Shown here: positions 29,669-40,134 of the stretch, piece by piece
Numbering within the stretch: position 1 is the stretch's first letter
How the letters are laid out: every line of letters starts with the position of its first letter
Source of the DNA: Acinetobacter lwoffii
GTDB taxonomy: Bacteria > Pseudomonadota > Gammaproteobacteria > Pseudomonadales > Moraxellaceae
Reading direction: 5' to 3'
NCBI RefSeq assembly: GCF_024129355.1
Contig: NZ_JAMXXP010000025.1
Location: forward strand, 1 to 45,476
Length of the DNA stretch: 45,476 bases
The notes under the pieces: generated by a model
Databases searched by the model: none
What the model saw: only the letters and a program-made list of their open reading frames with translations
Told to the model about the DNA's origin: nothing
Made by a program: the position numbers and the translations under genes

Positions 29669-30865
29669 ATGGCTGGGTTTGCTCAGACTACGATCAATAA
29701 ATTAAATCAATTTTATACGCAGTGGATACCTAGAATACCTGCTGAAGTGAATCCACGGAATGTATTGATTTTCTGTGTGTTGGCTTTGCTCTGCATTGGT
29801 TCGATCATGGTGGCATCGGCCTCGATGCCCTATGCAGAACGTATGCATGAAAATCCGTTTCACTATATTAGCCGACATGGGATTTCGATTTTTGTCGCTG
29901 CCGTAGCAGCTTTTCTGGCTTATAAAATCCCCTTAAAAGTCTGGTTTAATAACACTTTCTTTTTGTGGATTATTACCATCGTACTTTTGGTGGCCGTGCT
30001 ATTTGTCGGGACGGAAGTCAATGGTTCCAAACGCTGGATTCGGATCGCAGGCTTTACCTTACAGGCTTCGGAAGTCGCCAAAGTGATGATGGCAATTTTT
30101 ACTGCAGACTACGTGGTGCGCCGTGCGGAAGAAGTACGGAATAATATCAAGGGTCTGGTCCGTTTAAGTGCCATCATGGGTGCTACCGTCGGTTTGATTA
30201 TTCTCGAGCCTGACTTGGGTGCAACCGTGGTAATTACCTTAACCATGCTTGGCGTGTTCTTTCTGGCGGGTGCGCCGTGGATTCAGTTCGGTGTGGCTTT
30301 TATGACCTTGGTCGGCGCATTTGCTGCCGCGATTCTGTTGGAACCGTATCGTCTGCAACGTCTGCTGTCTTTTTCGAATCCTTGGGAAGATCCCTTAGGC
30401 ACCGGTTATCAGCTCTCTAATGCCCTTATGGCCTTTGGCCGTGGGGAATGGGCAGGGGTAGGCTTGGGGCATAGTATCCAGAAAATGTCTTATTTGCCTG
30501 AGGCGCATACCGATTTCATGCTGGCAATTTTGGGTGAAGAATTTGGCTTTTTAGGCATTTCAACCATCCTGATCTTGTCCTTCACCATGCTGGTTTGCTG
30601 TATCCGCATTGGACACCGCGCCTTGCAGCATCAATATTTGCGTGCCGGCTATCTGGCTTATGGCATCAGTATCATTTTCCTGTTACAGATTCTGGTGAAT
30701 GCCGGTATGAATATGGGCATGTTGCCGACCAAGGGTTTGACCTTGCCATTTATTAGTTATGGCGGTTCATCCCTGATTATCTGTGCGGTCATGATCAGTC
30801 TGATTCTGAAAATTGATTCGACCACGCGTCAGGTCAATCCAAGCCGCGAAGAATCAAGCTTCTAG
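29669..30865 (+). CDS. ftsW: Probable lipid II polymerase FtsW
   Basis: A 398-residue SEDS-family protein with about ten membrane helices and the diagnostic segments LPEAHTDFMLAILGEEFG and GLTLPFISYGGSSLI. With FtsI it polymerises septal peptidoglycan. The start is the ATG at 29669, supported by AAGGA 9-10 nt upstream. murD ends 20 nt before it, which supports FtsW over RodA. The last 12 nt overlap the convergent zinc-ribbon gene on the minus strand. Confidence 0.94.
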   Translation: MAGFAQTTINKLNQFYTQWIPRIPAEVNPRNVLIFCVLALLCIGSIMVASASMPYAERMHENPFHYISRHGISIFVAAVAAFLAYKIPLKVWFNNTFFLWIITIVLLVAVLFVGTEVNGSKRWIRIAGFTLQASEVAKVMMAIFTADYVVRRAEEVRNNIKGLVRLSAIMGATVGLIILEPDLGATVVITLTMLGVFFLAGAPWIQFGVAFMTLVGAFAAAILLEPYRLQRLLSFSNPWEDPLGTGYQLSNALMAFGRGEWAGVGLGHSIQKMSYLPEAHTDFMLAILGEEFGFLGISTILILSFTMLVCCIRIGHRALQHQYLRAGYLAYGISIIFLLQILVNAGMNMGMLPTKGLTLPFISYGGSSLIICAVMISLILKIDSTTRQVNPSREESSF

Positions 30866-31114
30866 ATTGGAGTTTCGTCCTGGCTCTGGCTGAGCATGGT
30901 CCAGTACCGTGCTCGGCATTGCGGTTCCACAATTGGAACAGGTCACAAAAGCAGATTTAGGCTTGGAAAGTGGAATCAAGGGTATAAAAAATAAAGAAAA
31001 ATAATTACGCTGCTGTTTTAGCTCATAGCCCGAACGAGTACGGCAGACCGGACACAGAAACTGGCTTTTCTCAATGGTTTTGGTTTTAGGGCCGACGCCA
31101 AAAATAAAAAACAT
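30854..31114 (-). CDS. Small zinc-ribbon protein
   Basis: An 86-residue protein with two CxxC knuckles (CPVC near residues 21-24 and CSNC near 59-62) separated by a hydrophobic segment (NYFSLFFIPLIPLS), the layout of zinc-ribbon family 15-like proteins. The hydrophobic stretch may sit at the membrane. The start ATG 31114 is preceded by AGGAAG. The gene is convergent with ftsW and overlaps its end by 12 nt, and gluQRS lies upstream on the same strand. I know of no defined function. Confidence 0.8.
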   Translation of the reverse strand: MFFIFGVGPKTKTIEKSQFLCPVCRTRSGYELKQQRNYFSLFFIPLIPLSKPKSAFVTCSNCGTAMPSTVLDHAQPEPGRNSNLEA

Positions 31115-31171
31115 ACTCTTCTTCCTATCAATTTTTCATTCTAGAAGTCTAGCTTAAGTGAAAAGCTGTTT

Positions 31172-32035
31172 TTATAAATAGTGACCTTGTAGCTCAGTTG
31201 TATGTGGAATCCGCTCAATGTCCCATTGTACTACCGCCTGTTGCAGCATCCGATCGGGAGTGTCCAAATCAACTTCAGCCTGATGCAAAGCCTGAAGTGC
31301 CTGTTTTAATAATTGGGGTGCCTGAGTTAAATCCAGTGCTTGGGCCAGATTCTGTTTTGACAGTTTTTGCCCCTGATCATTCATTGCCAGCGGTAGATGC
31401 ATATAGCTCAGACGCGGATAACCGAGTAACTGTCCCAGATAGATTTGCCGTTCGGTATTATCTAAAAGATCAGCTCCACGTACCGCATGAGTCATACCTT
31501 GCAGATAGTCATCGACTACTACAGCCAGCTGGTAATTCATAATGCCGTCACGACGTTTTAAGACAAAATCGCCCAGATCTTTTTTCAGTTCTGAACAGTG
31601 CTGACCTTGCAGCCGGTCTTCAAAACAGATTTCAACATCTTCAACTTTTAAACGGATGGCCTGATGCTCAAAAGCCAGACCCAAGTTGCGGCAGGTATCC
31701 TGATAGATATGGTTGGAACCGAGCATTTTACGGGTACATTGACAGGCATAGACTAGGTCTTGCTGACGTAATTGCTGGATGACGTCTTCGTAAATATCTA
31801 AACGGTCTTTCTGGAAAATGATTTCGGCATCAGGTTCAAGCTGAAAGGCATCCATGGCACGCAGGATATGCTCTTCGCTGCCGGGATAAATGCGGGGAAT
31901 ATCGGTGTCTTCAATCCGGACCAGCCATGTGCCTTGATTGGCTTTGGCATCGCAGTAACTGGCAACTGCGGTAATGAGGGAGCCAAAATGCAAAGGGCCG
32001 GTTGGCGATGGCGCGAACCGGCCCACATAAGCCAT
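31172..32035 (-). CDS. gluQ: Glutamyl-Q tRNA(Asp) synthetase
   Basis: A 287-residue paralogue of glutamyl-tRNA synthetase lacking the anticodon-binding domain. It begins MAYVGRFAPSPTGPLHFGSL with the HIGH-like HFGS and has the KMSK-like KLSKQN. Zinc-ligand cysteines lie in CQCTRKM and DTCRN. It attaches glutamate to queuosine in tRNA-Asp. The true start is ATG 32035, because AAGGAGG lies upstream at good spacing. The frame stays open to an ATG at 32092, but those 19 residues (NPPLTPPLKKEGD-like) are a translated repeat. dksA lies immediately upstream, the standard dksA-gluQ order. Confidence 0.93.
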   Translation of the reverse strand: MAYVGRFAPSPTGPLHFGSLITAVASYCDAKANQGTWLVRIEDTDIPRIYPGSEEHILRAMDAFQLEPDAEIIFQKDRLDIYEDVIQQLRQQDLVYACQCTRKMLGSNHIYQDTCRNLGLAFEHQAIRLKVEDVEICFEDRLQGQHCSELKKDLGDFVLKRRDGIMNYQLAVVVDDYLQGMTHAVRGADLLDNTERQIYLGQLLGYPRLSYMHLPLAMNDQGQKLSKQNLAQALDLTQAPQLLKQALQALHQAEVDLDTPDRMLQQAVVQWDIERIPHTTELQGHYL

Positions 32036-32044
32036 CCTGTTGTC

Positions 32045-32067
32045 CCCCTCCTTTTTTAAAGGAGGGG
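32045..32067. repeat. REP-like inverted repeat between dksA and gluQ
   Basis: Arms CCCCTCCTTT and AAAGGAGGGG (10 bp each) around a TTT loop, followed by GTTAGGGGAGG. Repeats of this CCCCTCC/GGAGGGG type occur dispersed in many bacterial genomes, and their translation reads as PPLTPPLKKEG-like peptides. Here the left arm, read on the minus strand, gives the Shine-Dalgarno of gluQ. I infer a small dispersed repeat; copy number needs a genome search. Confidence 0.7.
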
Positions 32068-32094
32068 TTAGGGGAGGATTATTTACAGACATAC

Positions 32095-32622
32095 TTAACC
32101 GTTATTTTGCTTCTCTTTGATCTCTGCAAGGGTTTTGCAGTCAATACATAAAGTAGCCGTTGGACGTGCTTCTAAACGACGCAAGCCAATCTCGATACCA
32201 CAAGTTTCACAGAAACCATAGTCATCATTCTGGATTGCTTCGATCGACTGTTCGATTTTACGAATCAGTTTACGTTCACGGTCACGGGTACGTAACTCAA
32301 TCGCAAACTCTTCTTCCTGAGTCGCACGGTCATTCACATCTGGAAGAGCAGTATTTTCGTCTTGCATCGTATTCAGGGTACGATCCACTTCTGACATCAA
32401 CTCAGCTTTCCAAGCCAGCAAGATTTGGCGGAAATGCTGAAGCTGACCTTCAGACATGTATTCTTCATTTTTTTTAGGTTGATAAGGTTCAATACCAAAT
32501 AAGCTAGCAGTAGAACCACCGTCAGTCGTTTTAGGCTTAGATTTGCGTACGCGCTTTGCAGCTTTCTCTTCTACAACATCAGTTTGATTGTCTAAGACTT
32601 GATTTTGGTTGTCATTCGCCAT
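32095..32622 (-). CDS. dksA: RNA polymerase-binding transcription factor DksA
   Basis: The 175-residue protein has a coiled-coil domain with the acidic tip DVNDRA (Asp95, Asp98, Ala100 equivalents of the E. coli active tip) and a C-terminal four-cysteine zinc finger (Cys138, 141, 159, 162). DksA enters the RNA polymerase secondary channel and works with ppGpp in the stringent response. The N-terminal 50 residues are longer and more charged than in E. coli (151 residues). gluQ follows after about 60 nt. The 210-bp gap upstream to the cpdA end holds the promoter. Confidence 0.96.
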   Translation of the reverse strand: MANDNQNQVLDNQTDVVEEKAAKRVRKSKPKTTDGGSTASLFGIEPYQPKKNEEYMSEGQLQHFRQILLAWKAELMSEVDRTLNTMQDENTALPDVNDRATQEEEFAIELRTRDRERKLIRKIEQSIEAIQNDDYGFCETCGIEIGLRRLEARPTATLCIDCKTLAEIKEKQNNG

Positions 32623-32832
32623 TTAGGGCATTCCTCATCTATGCGTATGATTGCTACGCAAAAAATATGGTGATATGCAGTTTTTTATCCACCCTGTAGA
32701 AAGATTATCCTCCTATGGGGGCCGTCATCATATAGACTTTTTATGCTTATTGATAGTCTTTGATGTCTGGACTATGCATATCACATTTCCTTTGGTTGCA
32801 ATAAAGTAATGCAAAAAAAACAAATTGAAAAG

Positions 32833-33645
32833 TTAATAACCTGAAATTTCGGTATTAATATTTTGCTGGCTCAATGCCACCCGTTCAATATAGGTATCAA
32901 ACTCACCATTTTGTTGCAAATGTAATACACGATAACCTGGTGCCGCCTGATCTAGCGCGAAATCTTCACTTTTAGGTTTAAACTGCACACTGGTCGATGG
33001 CGTGGATAAAAAGTAGATGCCATGCCATTCGTTGCAGGAATCCTGATGCACATGACCAAACAGAACCAGCTTGATATTATGATGCCGAGCCAGTACATCT
33101 TTTAAATCTTCAGCATTTTTCAGCCGGTGCTGATCAATCCAGTACGATTTCATCGCAAAAGGATGATGATGGCAAGCGACAATGACATGCTGATGCTTAA
33201 ATTCAAGCAATAATTGGTCCAATTGATCGAGTTGAGCTTGTTCCACCCAGCCATCGATCTTGCCTTGAACGGCACTATTTAACAGGATCATGGTCCAGGT
33301 GCCAAAATGAATGGCATGTACCTGATTCGCATGCTGGTGAAAAGGGAACACCCGAGAATCGTCATGGTTACCTGGAATCTGATAATACGGCACGTTTAAA
33401 GACTGGACAAATGCTAAATAGCGTTGATAAGTCTGCTCGACCGGCACCTGTGCCAGATCACCGGTATGAATCAGTGCATCCATTTGGGGAAAGCGCTGTT
33501 GGATCTGCTGCATCACCTCGTGAAAACTCTGCTCGGGATTCATCCGGGCAAATTCCAGCTCTTCCCGATCCATCAAATGGGTATCAGAAATCTGGATAAT
33601 GGTCCAATCTGGCTGTGTGTTTATGCTTGACTGCTGAAAACTCAT
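32833..33645 (-). CDS. cpdA: 3',5'-cyclic-AMP phosphodiesterase CpdA
   Basis: A 270-residue class III phosphodiesterase with the calcineurin-like metal motifs QISDTHLM (Asp21, His23), HTGDLAQ, GNHDD, CHHHPF and FGHVHQD. It hydrolyses cAMP in the cytoplasm. The start is ATG 33645 (MSFQQSS), with AAGGGGA 5-6 nt upstream. It overlaps the nudF stop by 4 nt (ATGA), so translation is coupled. The nudF-cpdA pair beside tolC matches E. coli gene order (tolC-nudF-yqiB-cpdA), with thiC and a lipoprotein gene placed in between here. Confidence 0.92.
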   Translation of the reverse strand: MSFQQSSINTQPDWTIIQISDTHLMDREELEFARMNPEQSFHEVMQQIQQRFPQMDALIHTGDLAQVPVEQTYQRYLAFVQSLNVPYYQIPGNHDDSRVFPFHQHANQVHAIHFGTWTMILLNSAVQGKIDGWVEQAQLDQLDQLLLEFKHQHVIVACHHHPFAMKSYWIDQHRLKNAEDLKDVLARHHNIKLVLFGHVHQDSCNEWHGIYFLSTPSTSVQFKPKSEDFALDQAAPGYRVLHLQQNGEFDTYIERVALSQQNINTEISGY

Positions 33646-34310
33646 GTCTTTCCCCTTAGACATATTCCTGCAGTATGAATATGTTGTTGCAACCATTGCA
33701 AGGCCATAATGACAGGCGCATTTCTTAAGCGACCATTCGTGAGCAAGAACGGAATATCGGCATAATCCAGAATATGCAGCTGGATATTTTCCCCTTCATC
33801 CGGCATGCCAAAAACACCACCCTGTTCAGGTAATTCGGTCTGGGCCACATATAAATGAAATAATTCGGAACATGCTCCGGCGGAAGGATAGAAGCTGAAA
33901 ATGTGCTGTAGCTCATCCAGGGTACAGCCTGATTCTTCAAGTGCCTCGCGGCGGATGCACGCTTCAGGCGCTTCATTGCCATCCAGAACGCCAGCAATCA
34001 CTTCGAGTTGCCAAGGAGAATCGATATCGTCCAGTCCACCAATCCGGAACTGTTCAATCAGGCCGAATTTCTGCTGTTGATGGTTGTACATCAGCACACC
34101 CGCTGCTTCTGGCCGGTGAATCAGCTCACGTTGCAAAACAGGGGTTGAGCTTTCCTGATTAAATAAACGGTGTTTCAGGCTGACTTGTTCTACCTGAATA
34201 AATCCCCGGTACAAGAACTCACGTGCCTCTACGCTAAAGTCTTTTTTATTATAAGAGGCCTGTTTAATAATATTCATATGCTCAGATAGAATGAATTGAT
34301 TTATTTTCAT
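33642..34310 (-). CDS. nudF: ADP-ribose pyrophosphatase (Nudix) NudF
   Basis: About 220 residues with a complete Nudix box G-x5-E-x7-REALEESGC (GVLDGNEAPEACIRREALEESG), as in ADP-ribose pyrophosphatases. It hydrolyses ADP-ribose to AMP and ribose-5-phosphate. ATG starts exist at 34310 and 34277; the second (MNIIKQASYN) looks more natural, but the first has AGG directly before it. The two lie inside a 9-bp inverted repeat (34281-34289/34312-34320) that could affect start choice. It is 43 nt after thiC on the same strand and overlaps cpdA by 4 nt. Confidence 0.88.
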   Translation of the reverse strand: MKINQFILSEHMNIIKQASYNKKDFSVEAREFLYRGFIQVEQVSLKHRLFNQESSTPVLQRELIHRPEAAGVLMYNHQQQKFGLIEQFRIGGLDDIDSPWQLEVIAGVLDGNEAPEACIRREALEESGCTLDELQHIFSFYPSAGACSELFHLYVAQTELPEQGGVFGMPDEGENIQLHILDYADIPFLLTNGRLRNAPVIMALQWLQQHIHTAGICLRGKT

Positions 34311-34320
34311 CCTATCTGAG
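34281..34320. repeat. Inverted repeat over the nudF start region
   Basis: CTCAGATAG (34281-34289) and CTATCTGAG (34312-34320) are perfect 9-bp inverted arms around a 22-nt loop that contains the first candidate nudF start. On the plus strand a T8 run follows. A second, smaller inverted repeat AACTGT/ACAGTT lies at 34335-34353, between it and thiC. Regulatory meaning is unproven. Confidence 0.55.
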
Positions 34321-34353
34321 TTTTTTTTGAAGACAACTGTTTTTTTTACAGTT

Positions 34354-36466
<2,113 letters not shown>

Positions 36467-36504
36467 GAGGCTAAAGCTTAGCTCAGTTTAGGCAGAATAG
36501 ACAG

Positions 36505-36543
36505 GTCTAAATCGCTCAACTTTAAGCGAGGCTTGATTTAGAC
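36505..36543. repeat. Inverted repeat upstream of the TPP riboswitch
   Basis: GTCTAAATC and GATTTAGAC are perfect 9-bp arms around a 21-nt loop. The loop contains CGCTCAACTTTAAGCGAGGCTT, which resembles the riboswitch 5' edge CGCTCCGTCAAGCGAGGCT at about 36454-36472. No T run follows on the minus strand, so it is not a clear terminator for the gene at 36579. Confidence 0.5.
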
Positions 36544-36578
36544 ATGGTCCTACTGATTGAAGGTGAAACTGATCCCAA

Positions 36579-37610
36579 CTAGATACAGATGGCATCGGTA
36601 AAGCAGTCCTTATCGTATTTTTGTGAAGGTGGACTGATCTGGGCATAGTACAGAATCTGTTCTGCTTCCGAGCGGTTTCTATAATCGGCAGGCAAGGCTT
36701 GCTGGCGCTGTTCCGGAGTCATGTCCAGAAATTCCAGAAACAGGCGTGCCTGTGTGGACAGCGTTGATTTCTGACCACTCGACAGCCCAATAATAGTTTC
36801 CAGATGACTGGTATCCACAGCATAACGATCGTGATAATCTTCAGACACCGGGGATTGCTCGGTACCTCTAAACAGGAAATAGGTATATTGCTTCAGCAGA
36901 TATTCGGCATCGCGTTTATAACTGCTATTCGGATAAGTCTTGAGATAATCTTCCCAAAGCAGGCTGCGGGCTGCAATATCAGCGGCTTCAATCTGCAGGC
37001 GTTTTTCCACCAGCACCGGTTCCATATTCTGTTCCGCCAGATTTTCAATAAAGGCTTTTTCAGCGGCCGGTAAATAAGGGGCAAAAATACGCGCCAGATA
37101 TTCCGGACTGCGGCGATAATGTAAAGTGCCATCCCCCAGATCCAGCAGTTCTACATAAGCCTGCCCCTTGTGTTTTAACAGATACTGGTCACGTGAGGTG
37201 AGCTGTTGAAAATGCGCATGCTGAATGGTCGGATGCTGGGCCATTTCCAGTGCATACTGCTCAAAGGCGCGTTGCTGGAACTCGGTGCGATCCACCTTTA
37301 AAAAGCGCTGATACATTTCGGTAGAGCGCTGCATCAGGTGCTTCTGCTCCGCCAAGTCCATCAACGGCAGGCATACTTTAAGATCCTGATTAATCTGCTC
37401 CAGCGCAAACGTCGTGCGCTGGTCATTAATCTGGGACATATTTTTTTCAATATTCTGGCACATGAGGCTAAAGTCATTGACTGGACTTTGCGTTTGCTTT
37501 GCCTCAGTCTGTTCGACCTGGATCTGTGGATCTGAGGGCTGTTGGCAGCCCCCAAGAAGCAGCACGCTACCAGCAATCAAACAGGCTTTGAATATCGACG
37601 GGAATGGCAT
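36579..37610 (-). CDS. Putative lipoprotein of unknown function
   Basis: A 343-residue protein with a lipoprotein signal peptide: basic start, hydrophobic stretch AGSVLLLGGC and lipidated Cys22, followed by a Gln/Thr-rich linker. The mature part is helical, with regularly spaced charged repeats (tetratricopeptide-like feel, not assignable). I recognise no family. I take ATG 37610; GTG 37616 is possible. Neither has a good ribosome-binding site. It lies between thiC and the divergent tolC. Its C-terminus ends with two cysteines (DCFTDAICI). An outer-membrane or periplasmic role is an inference from the lipobox alone. Confidence 0.78.
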   Translation of the reverse strand: MPFPSIFKACLIAGSVLLLGGCQQPSDPQIQVEQTEAKQTQSPVNDFSLMCQNIEKNMSQINDQRTTFALEQINQDLKVCLPLMDLAEQKHLMQRSTEMYQRFLKVDRTEFQQRAFEQYALEMAQHPTIQHAHFQQLTSRDQYLLKHKGQAYVELLDLGDGTLHYRRSPEYLARIFAPYLPAAEKAFIENLAEQNMEPVLVEKRLQIEAADIAARSLLWEDYLKTYPNSSYKRDAEYLLKQYTYFLFRGTEQSPVSEDYHDRYAVDTSHLETIIGLSSGQKSTLSTQARLFLEFLDMTPEQRQQALPADYRNRSEAEQILYYAQISPPSQKYDKDCFTDAICI

Positions 37611-37746
37611 TAACACTATGCTTCAGGACTCTGTATATAGGTGAATTCAGAAAATAACGGCCTTACTGGGAGGTATATTGTATAGATCAAATTAAAATAC
37701 TATGTTTAGTATTGTGAATTGCTTTGTTACATTGCAGGCAGAGGTC

Positions 37747-37775
37747 TTGAAAATTGAATTAATCGTGGATAAAAC
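37747..37775 (+). promoter_or_regulatory. Candidate tolC promoter
   Basis: TTGAAA (37747-37752) and TAAAAC (37770-37775) are separated by 17 bp in the 285-bp gap between the lipoprotein gene and tolC. The rest of that gap is AT-rich, and I see nothing else in it. Confidence 0.35.
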
Positions 37776-37901
37776 CCGATAGTTATATTAAAAAGTTAAT
37801 AAAAATCATACGTAAAAATCGAAGAGATCTCTTTAGTATGGCTTAGCTTAAAGCGCCAGCATTTTTTGATCTGAATGGCTGTTAGGGGTTAACACTATAA
37901 A

Positions 37902-39263
37902 ATGAAATTAAAACTCAGTGTCATGGCCGGTTTATTGCTATTAATTAGTCCGGCGATTTTTGCCCTGGATTTACAAGAAGCGTATGCACGCGCCCAGCAA
38001 AATGATCCAAATTGGCAGGCGAATGTGTTGCAGTACCAATCTGATCAGCTCAATCTGGGGATTGCCAGCGGAAATTTGCTGCCGACCGTGACTTTATCTG
38101 GAAATGTGACCCGTAAAAACCAGTCCGTCAACAACTCAGAGTCTGAAGGTTTGCCTGCTGAATTTGGTGAGTTGCAAAGTTCCAGTACAACCAGCCGTCA
38201 GGTGGCCTTAACCGCACGCCAACCTTTATTTCGCTGGGATGCCTGGCAAGGTTATAAGCAGGTCAAGACCTCGGTCGAACTCAGTGAAGTCAATCTGCGT
38301 CTGCAAAAACAGCAGCATATTTTACAGGTGGCCGAAGCCTATTTTAATGTGTTGCGGCAGCAGTCTTTGACTACGGCTTATTTACAGGAAGAGCAGGCGC
38401 TGTCTGAACAGTTACGCATGATGAATGCTAAGCTGAAAGAAGGTTTGGTGGCGCGTAGTGAGGTCAGTGAAGCCAATGCCCAGTATCAAAGTGCCCAAGC
38501 CAACCGGATTTCGACTCAAGTTCAGCTGGTACTGGCCCAAGAACAGCTGGCACATTTAATCGGCCCTTATCAGGAAAATCTGGCGGTATTACGCAACGAT
38601 TTCCAGTTCCAGAAACCGGTTCCAAGTGATATGCAGTCCTGGACCGAATTAGCACAAAGCCAAAATCTGAATATTCTGCAAGCGCGTCTGCAAAAGCGCT
38701 ATTCTGAAGATGCCAAACGGGTCGAACAGGCTGCGCTCTATCCGCAGGTCGAAGCGGTCGGAACCTATGGCTATTTAAAGCAAAGTCCGGCTACGATCAT
38801 GTCCAGCAATGGAGATTTCGACCAGATTGGGGTGGAGGTGAACTGGAATGTATTTAGCGGTGGACGCACGCAAAAAAGTATCCGTCAGGCCGGTGTCAAT
38901 GTGCAAAAAAGTGAAGCGCAACTGGATGCGGCCATCCGTAAAGCCAATACCGATGTGAAACAGTCCTTTATGCAGGTAGAAACCGATCAGGCCAAACTGA
39001 ATGCACGTAAAGCCGCGATGGACTCTTCGGAAATTGTCTCACAAGCGTCCAGAGCCCAATATCAGGAAGGCTTAAAAACCATGGTCGATGTGTTGCTGGC
39101 ACAGCGTAATGCCTTTTCTGCCAAGACCGATTATTTGAATGCCAAATATGATTATCTGTTGCATGTGCTGCAATTGCAGGCCTCGGTCGGGCGGTTAACC
39201 GAAAAGGAACTGGCAGAGCTGAATGCCTGGCTGATTGAATATGATTCGCCTCAGCCTCTATGA
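37902..39263 (+). CDS. tolC: TolC-family outer membrane channel protein
   Basis: The 453-residue outer membrane factor begins with a signal peptide (cleavage after FA, about residue 21) and LDLQEAYARAQQNDP. The two-fold repeat structure of the family follows (helical hairpins, ARQPLFRWDAWQGYKQ beta segment, NWNVFSGGRTQKSIRQA in the second half). TolC-type trimers form the exit duct for efflux pumps and type I secretion. The gene is monocistronic and diverges from the lipoprotein gene. No pump genes are adjacent; an ABC exporter is 870 nt downstream on the opposite strand. The nudF-cpdA pair nearby matches the E. coli tolC neighbourhood. Confidence 0.92.
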   Translation: MKLKLSVMAGLLLLISPAIFALDLQEAYARAQQNDPNWQANVLQYQSDQLNLGIASGNLLPTVTLSGNVTRKNQSVNNSESEGLPAEFGELQSSSTTSRQVALTARQPLFRWDAWQGYKQVKTSVELSEVNLRLQKQQHILQVAEAYFNVLRQQSLTTAYLQEEQALSEQLRMMNAKLKEGLVARSEVSEANAQYQSAQANRISTQVQLVLAQEQLAHLIGPYQENLAVLRNDFQFQKPVPSDMQSWTELAQSQNLNILQARLQKRYSEDAKRVEQAALYPQVEAVGTYGYLKQSPATIMSSNGDFDQIGVEVNWNVFSGGRTQKSIRQAGVNVQKSEAQLDAAIRKANTDVKQSFMQVETDQAKLNARKAAMDSSEIVSQASRAQYQEGLKTMVDVLLAQRNAFSAKTDYLNAKYDYLLHVLQLQASVGRLTEKELAELNAWLIEYDSPQPL

Positions 39264-39354
39264 GGCTACTATTGTCATCAAACTTTCATCATAGATATGC
39301 TTTAATATGATTTATTATTGATCATTGTCCTCTATCGTTCAGGAGTAGCTTTCC

Positions 39355-40074
39355 TTGTGTCCAAATAATCCTGTATTAAGTCATCACATTTCTTCGCAAT
39401 TTAATGAAGAACTGCAGGACGTAAATACCAAATTCATGACGATGGGCGGACTGGTAGAACAGCAGGTAGCTAATGCCATTCATGCCCTATTGGACACAGA
39501 TGTCTCAATGGCAGTAGATGTGCAGTTTCAAGATAATGTCGTCAATCAGATGGAACGAGATATTGATGAAGCGCTGACCCTGATTCTGGCGCGCCGTCAT
39601 CCTGCCGCGATTGATTTACGTATGGTGCTTGCCATGTCCAAGGCCAATACCGATCTGGAACGGATTGGCGATGAAGCCTCGAAAATAGGCCGAATTGCAC
39701 AAAGCTTATGTGAAGAGGGCGGCTCACCGCGCGGTTATATGGAAACCCGGCATATTGGCAACCAGGTGCGGGTGATGATTCATGATGCACTGGATGCTTT
39801 TGCGCGTCTGGATGTAGATCAAGCTTTGAAGGTCATGTTGGCAGATGCGGATATTGACCGTGAGTATCAATCAGCCACACGTACGCTTATGACTTATATG
39901 ATTGAAGATCCGCGGCATATCAGTCGTGTCATCAATGTATTATGGGTGCTGCGTTCGCTAGAAAGAATTGGCGATCATGCCCGGAATATTTCGGAACAGG
40001 TGATCTATATGGTCAAAGGTTTTGATGTGCGTCATACCAGCGTTGAAGAAATTGAACAGAAAGTTCAGCGTTAA
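39355..40074 (+). CDS. phoU: Phosphate signalling protein PhoU
   Basis: A 239-residue protein of two PhoU three-helix bundles (N-terminal about 30-115, C-terminal about 130-225). The metal-binding signatures MSKANTDLERIGDEASKIG and LRSLERIGDHARNISEQV (E-R-I-G-D) are present in both halves. PhoU damps PhoR/PhoB signalling when phosphate is ample. The start is TTG at 39355, with AGGAG 9 nt upstream; no in-frame ATG precedes the conserved part. The pst genes are not nearby. A strong terminator follows. Confidence 0.94.
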   Translation: MCPNNPVLSHHISSQFNEELQDVNTKFMTMGGLVEQQVANAIHALLDTDVSMAVDVQFQDNVVNQMERDIDEALTLILARRHPAAIDLRMVLAMSKANTDLERIGDEASKIGRIAQSLCEEGGSPRGYMETRHIGNQVRVMIHDALDAFARLDVDQALKVMLADADIDREYQSATRTLMTYMIEDPRHISRVINVLWVLRSLERIGDHARNISEQVIYMVKGFDVRHTSVEEIEQKVQR

Positions 40075-40093
40075 ACGTTCCAGACTTAAATAA

Positions 40094-40119
40094 AAAAACC
40101 TCCAGCTCGGAGGTTTTTT
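40094..40119 (+). terminator. Rho-independent terminator after phoU
   Basis: AAAAACCTCC-AGCTC-GGAGGTTTTT: 10-bp stem, 5-nt loop and T tract, 20 nt past phoU. The symmetric A and T tracts may also stop the convergent ABC transporter gene. Confidence 0.9.
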
Positions 40120-40134
40120 ATTGGGATAGAAAAG

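Noticed and set aside
32036..32092. Nineteen-residue N-terminal extension of GluQ
   Set aside because: It is the translation of a repeat; the ATG at 32035 has a far better ribosome-binding site and the family N-terminus.
32700..32740. Tiny minus-strand frame MMTAPIGG upstream of dksA containing AGGAGG
   Set aside because: Only eight codons; it could be a leader peptide, but nothing in the sequence ties it to dksA control.
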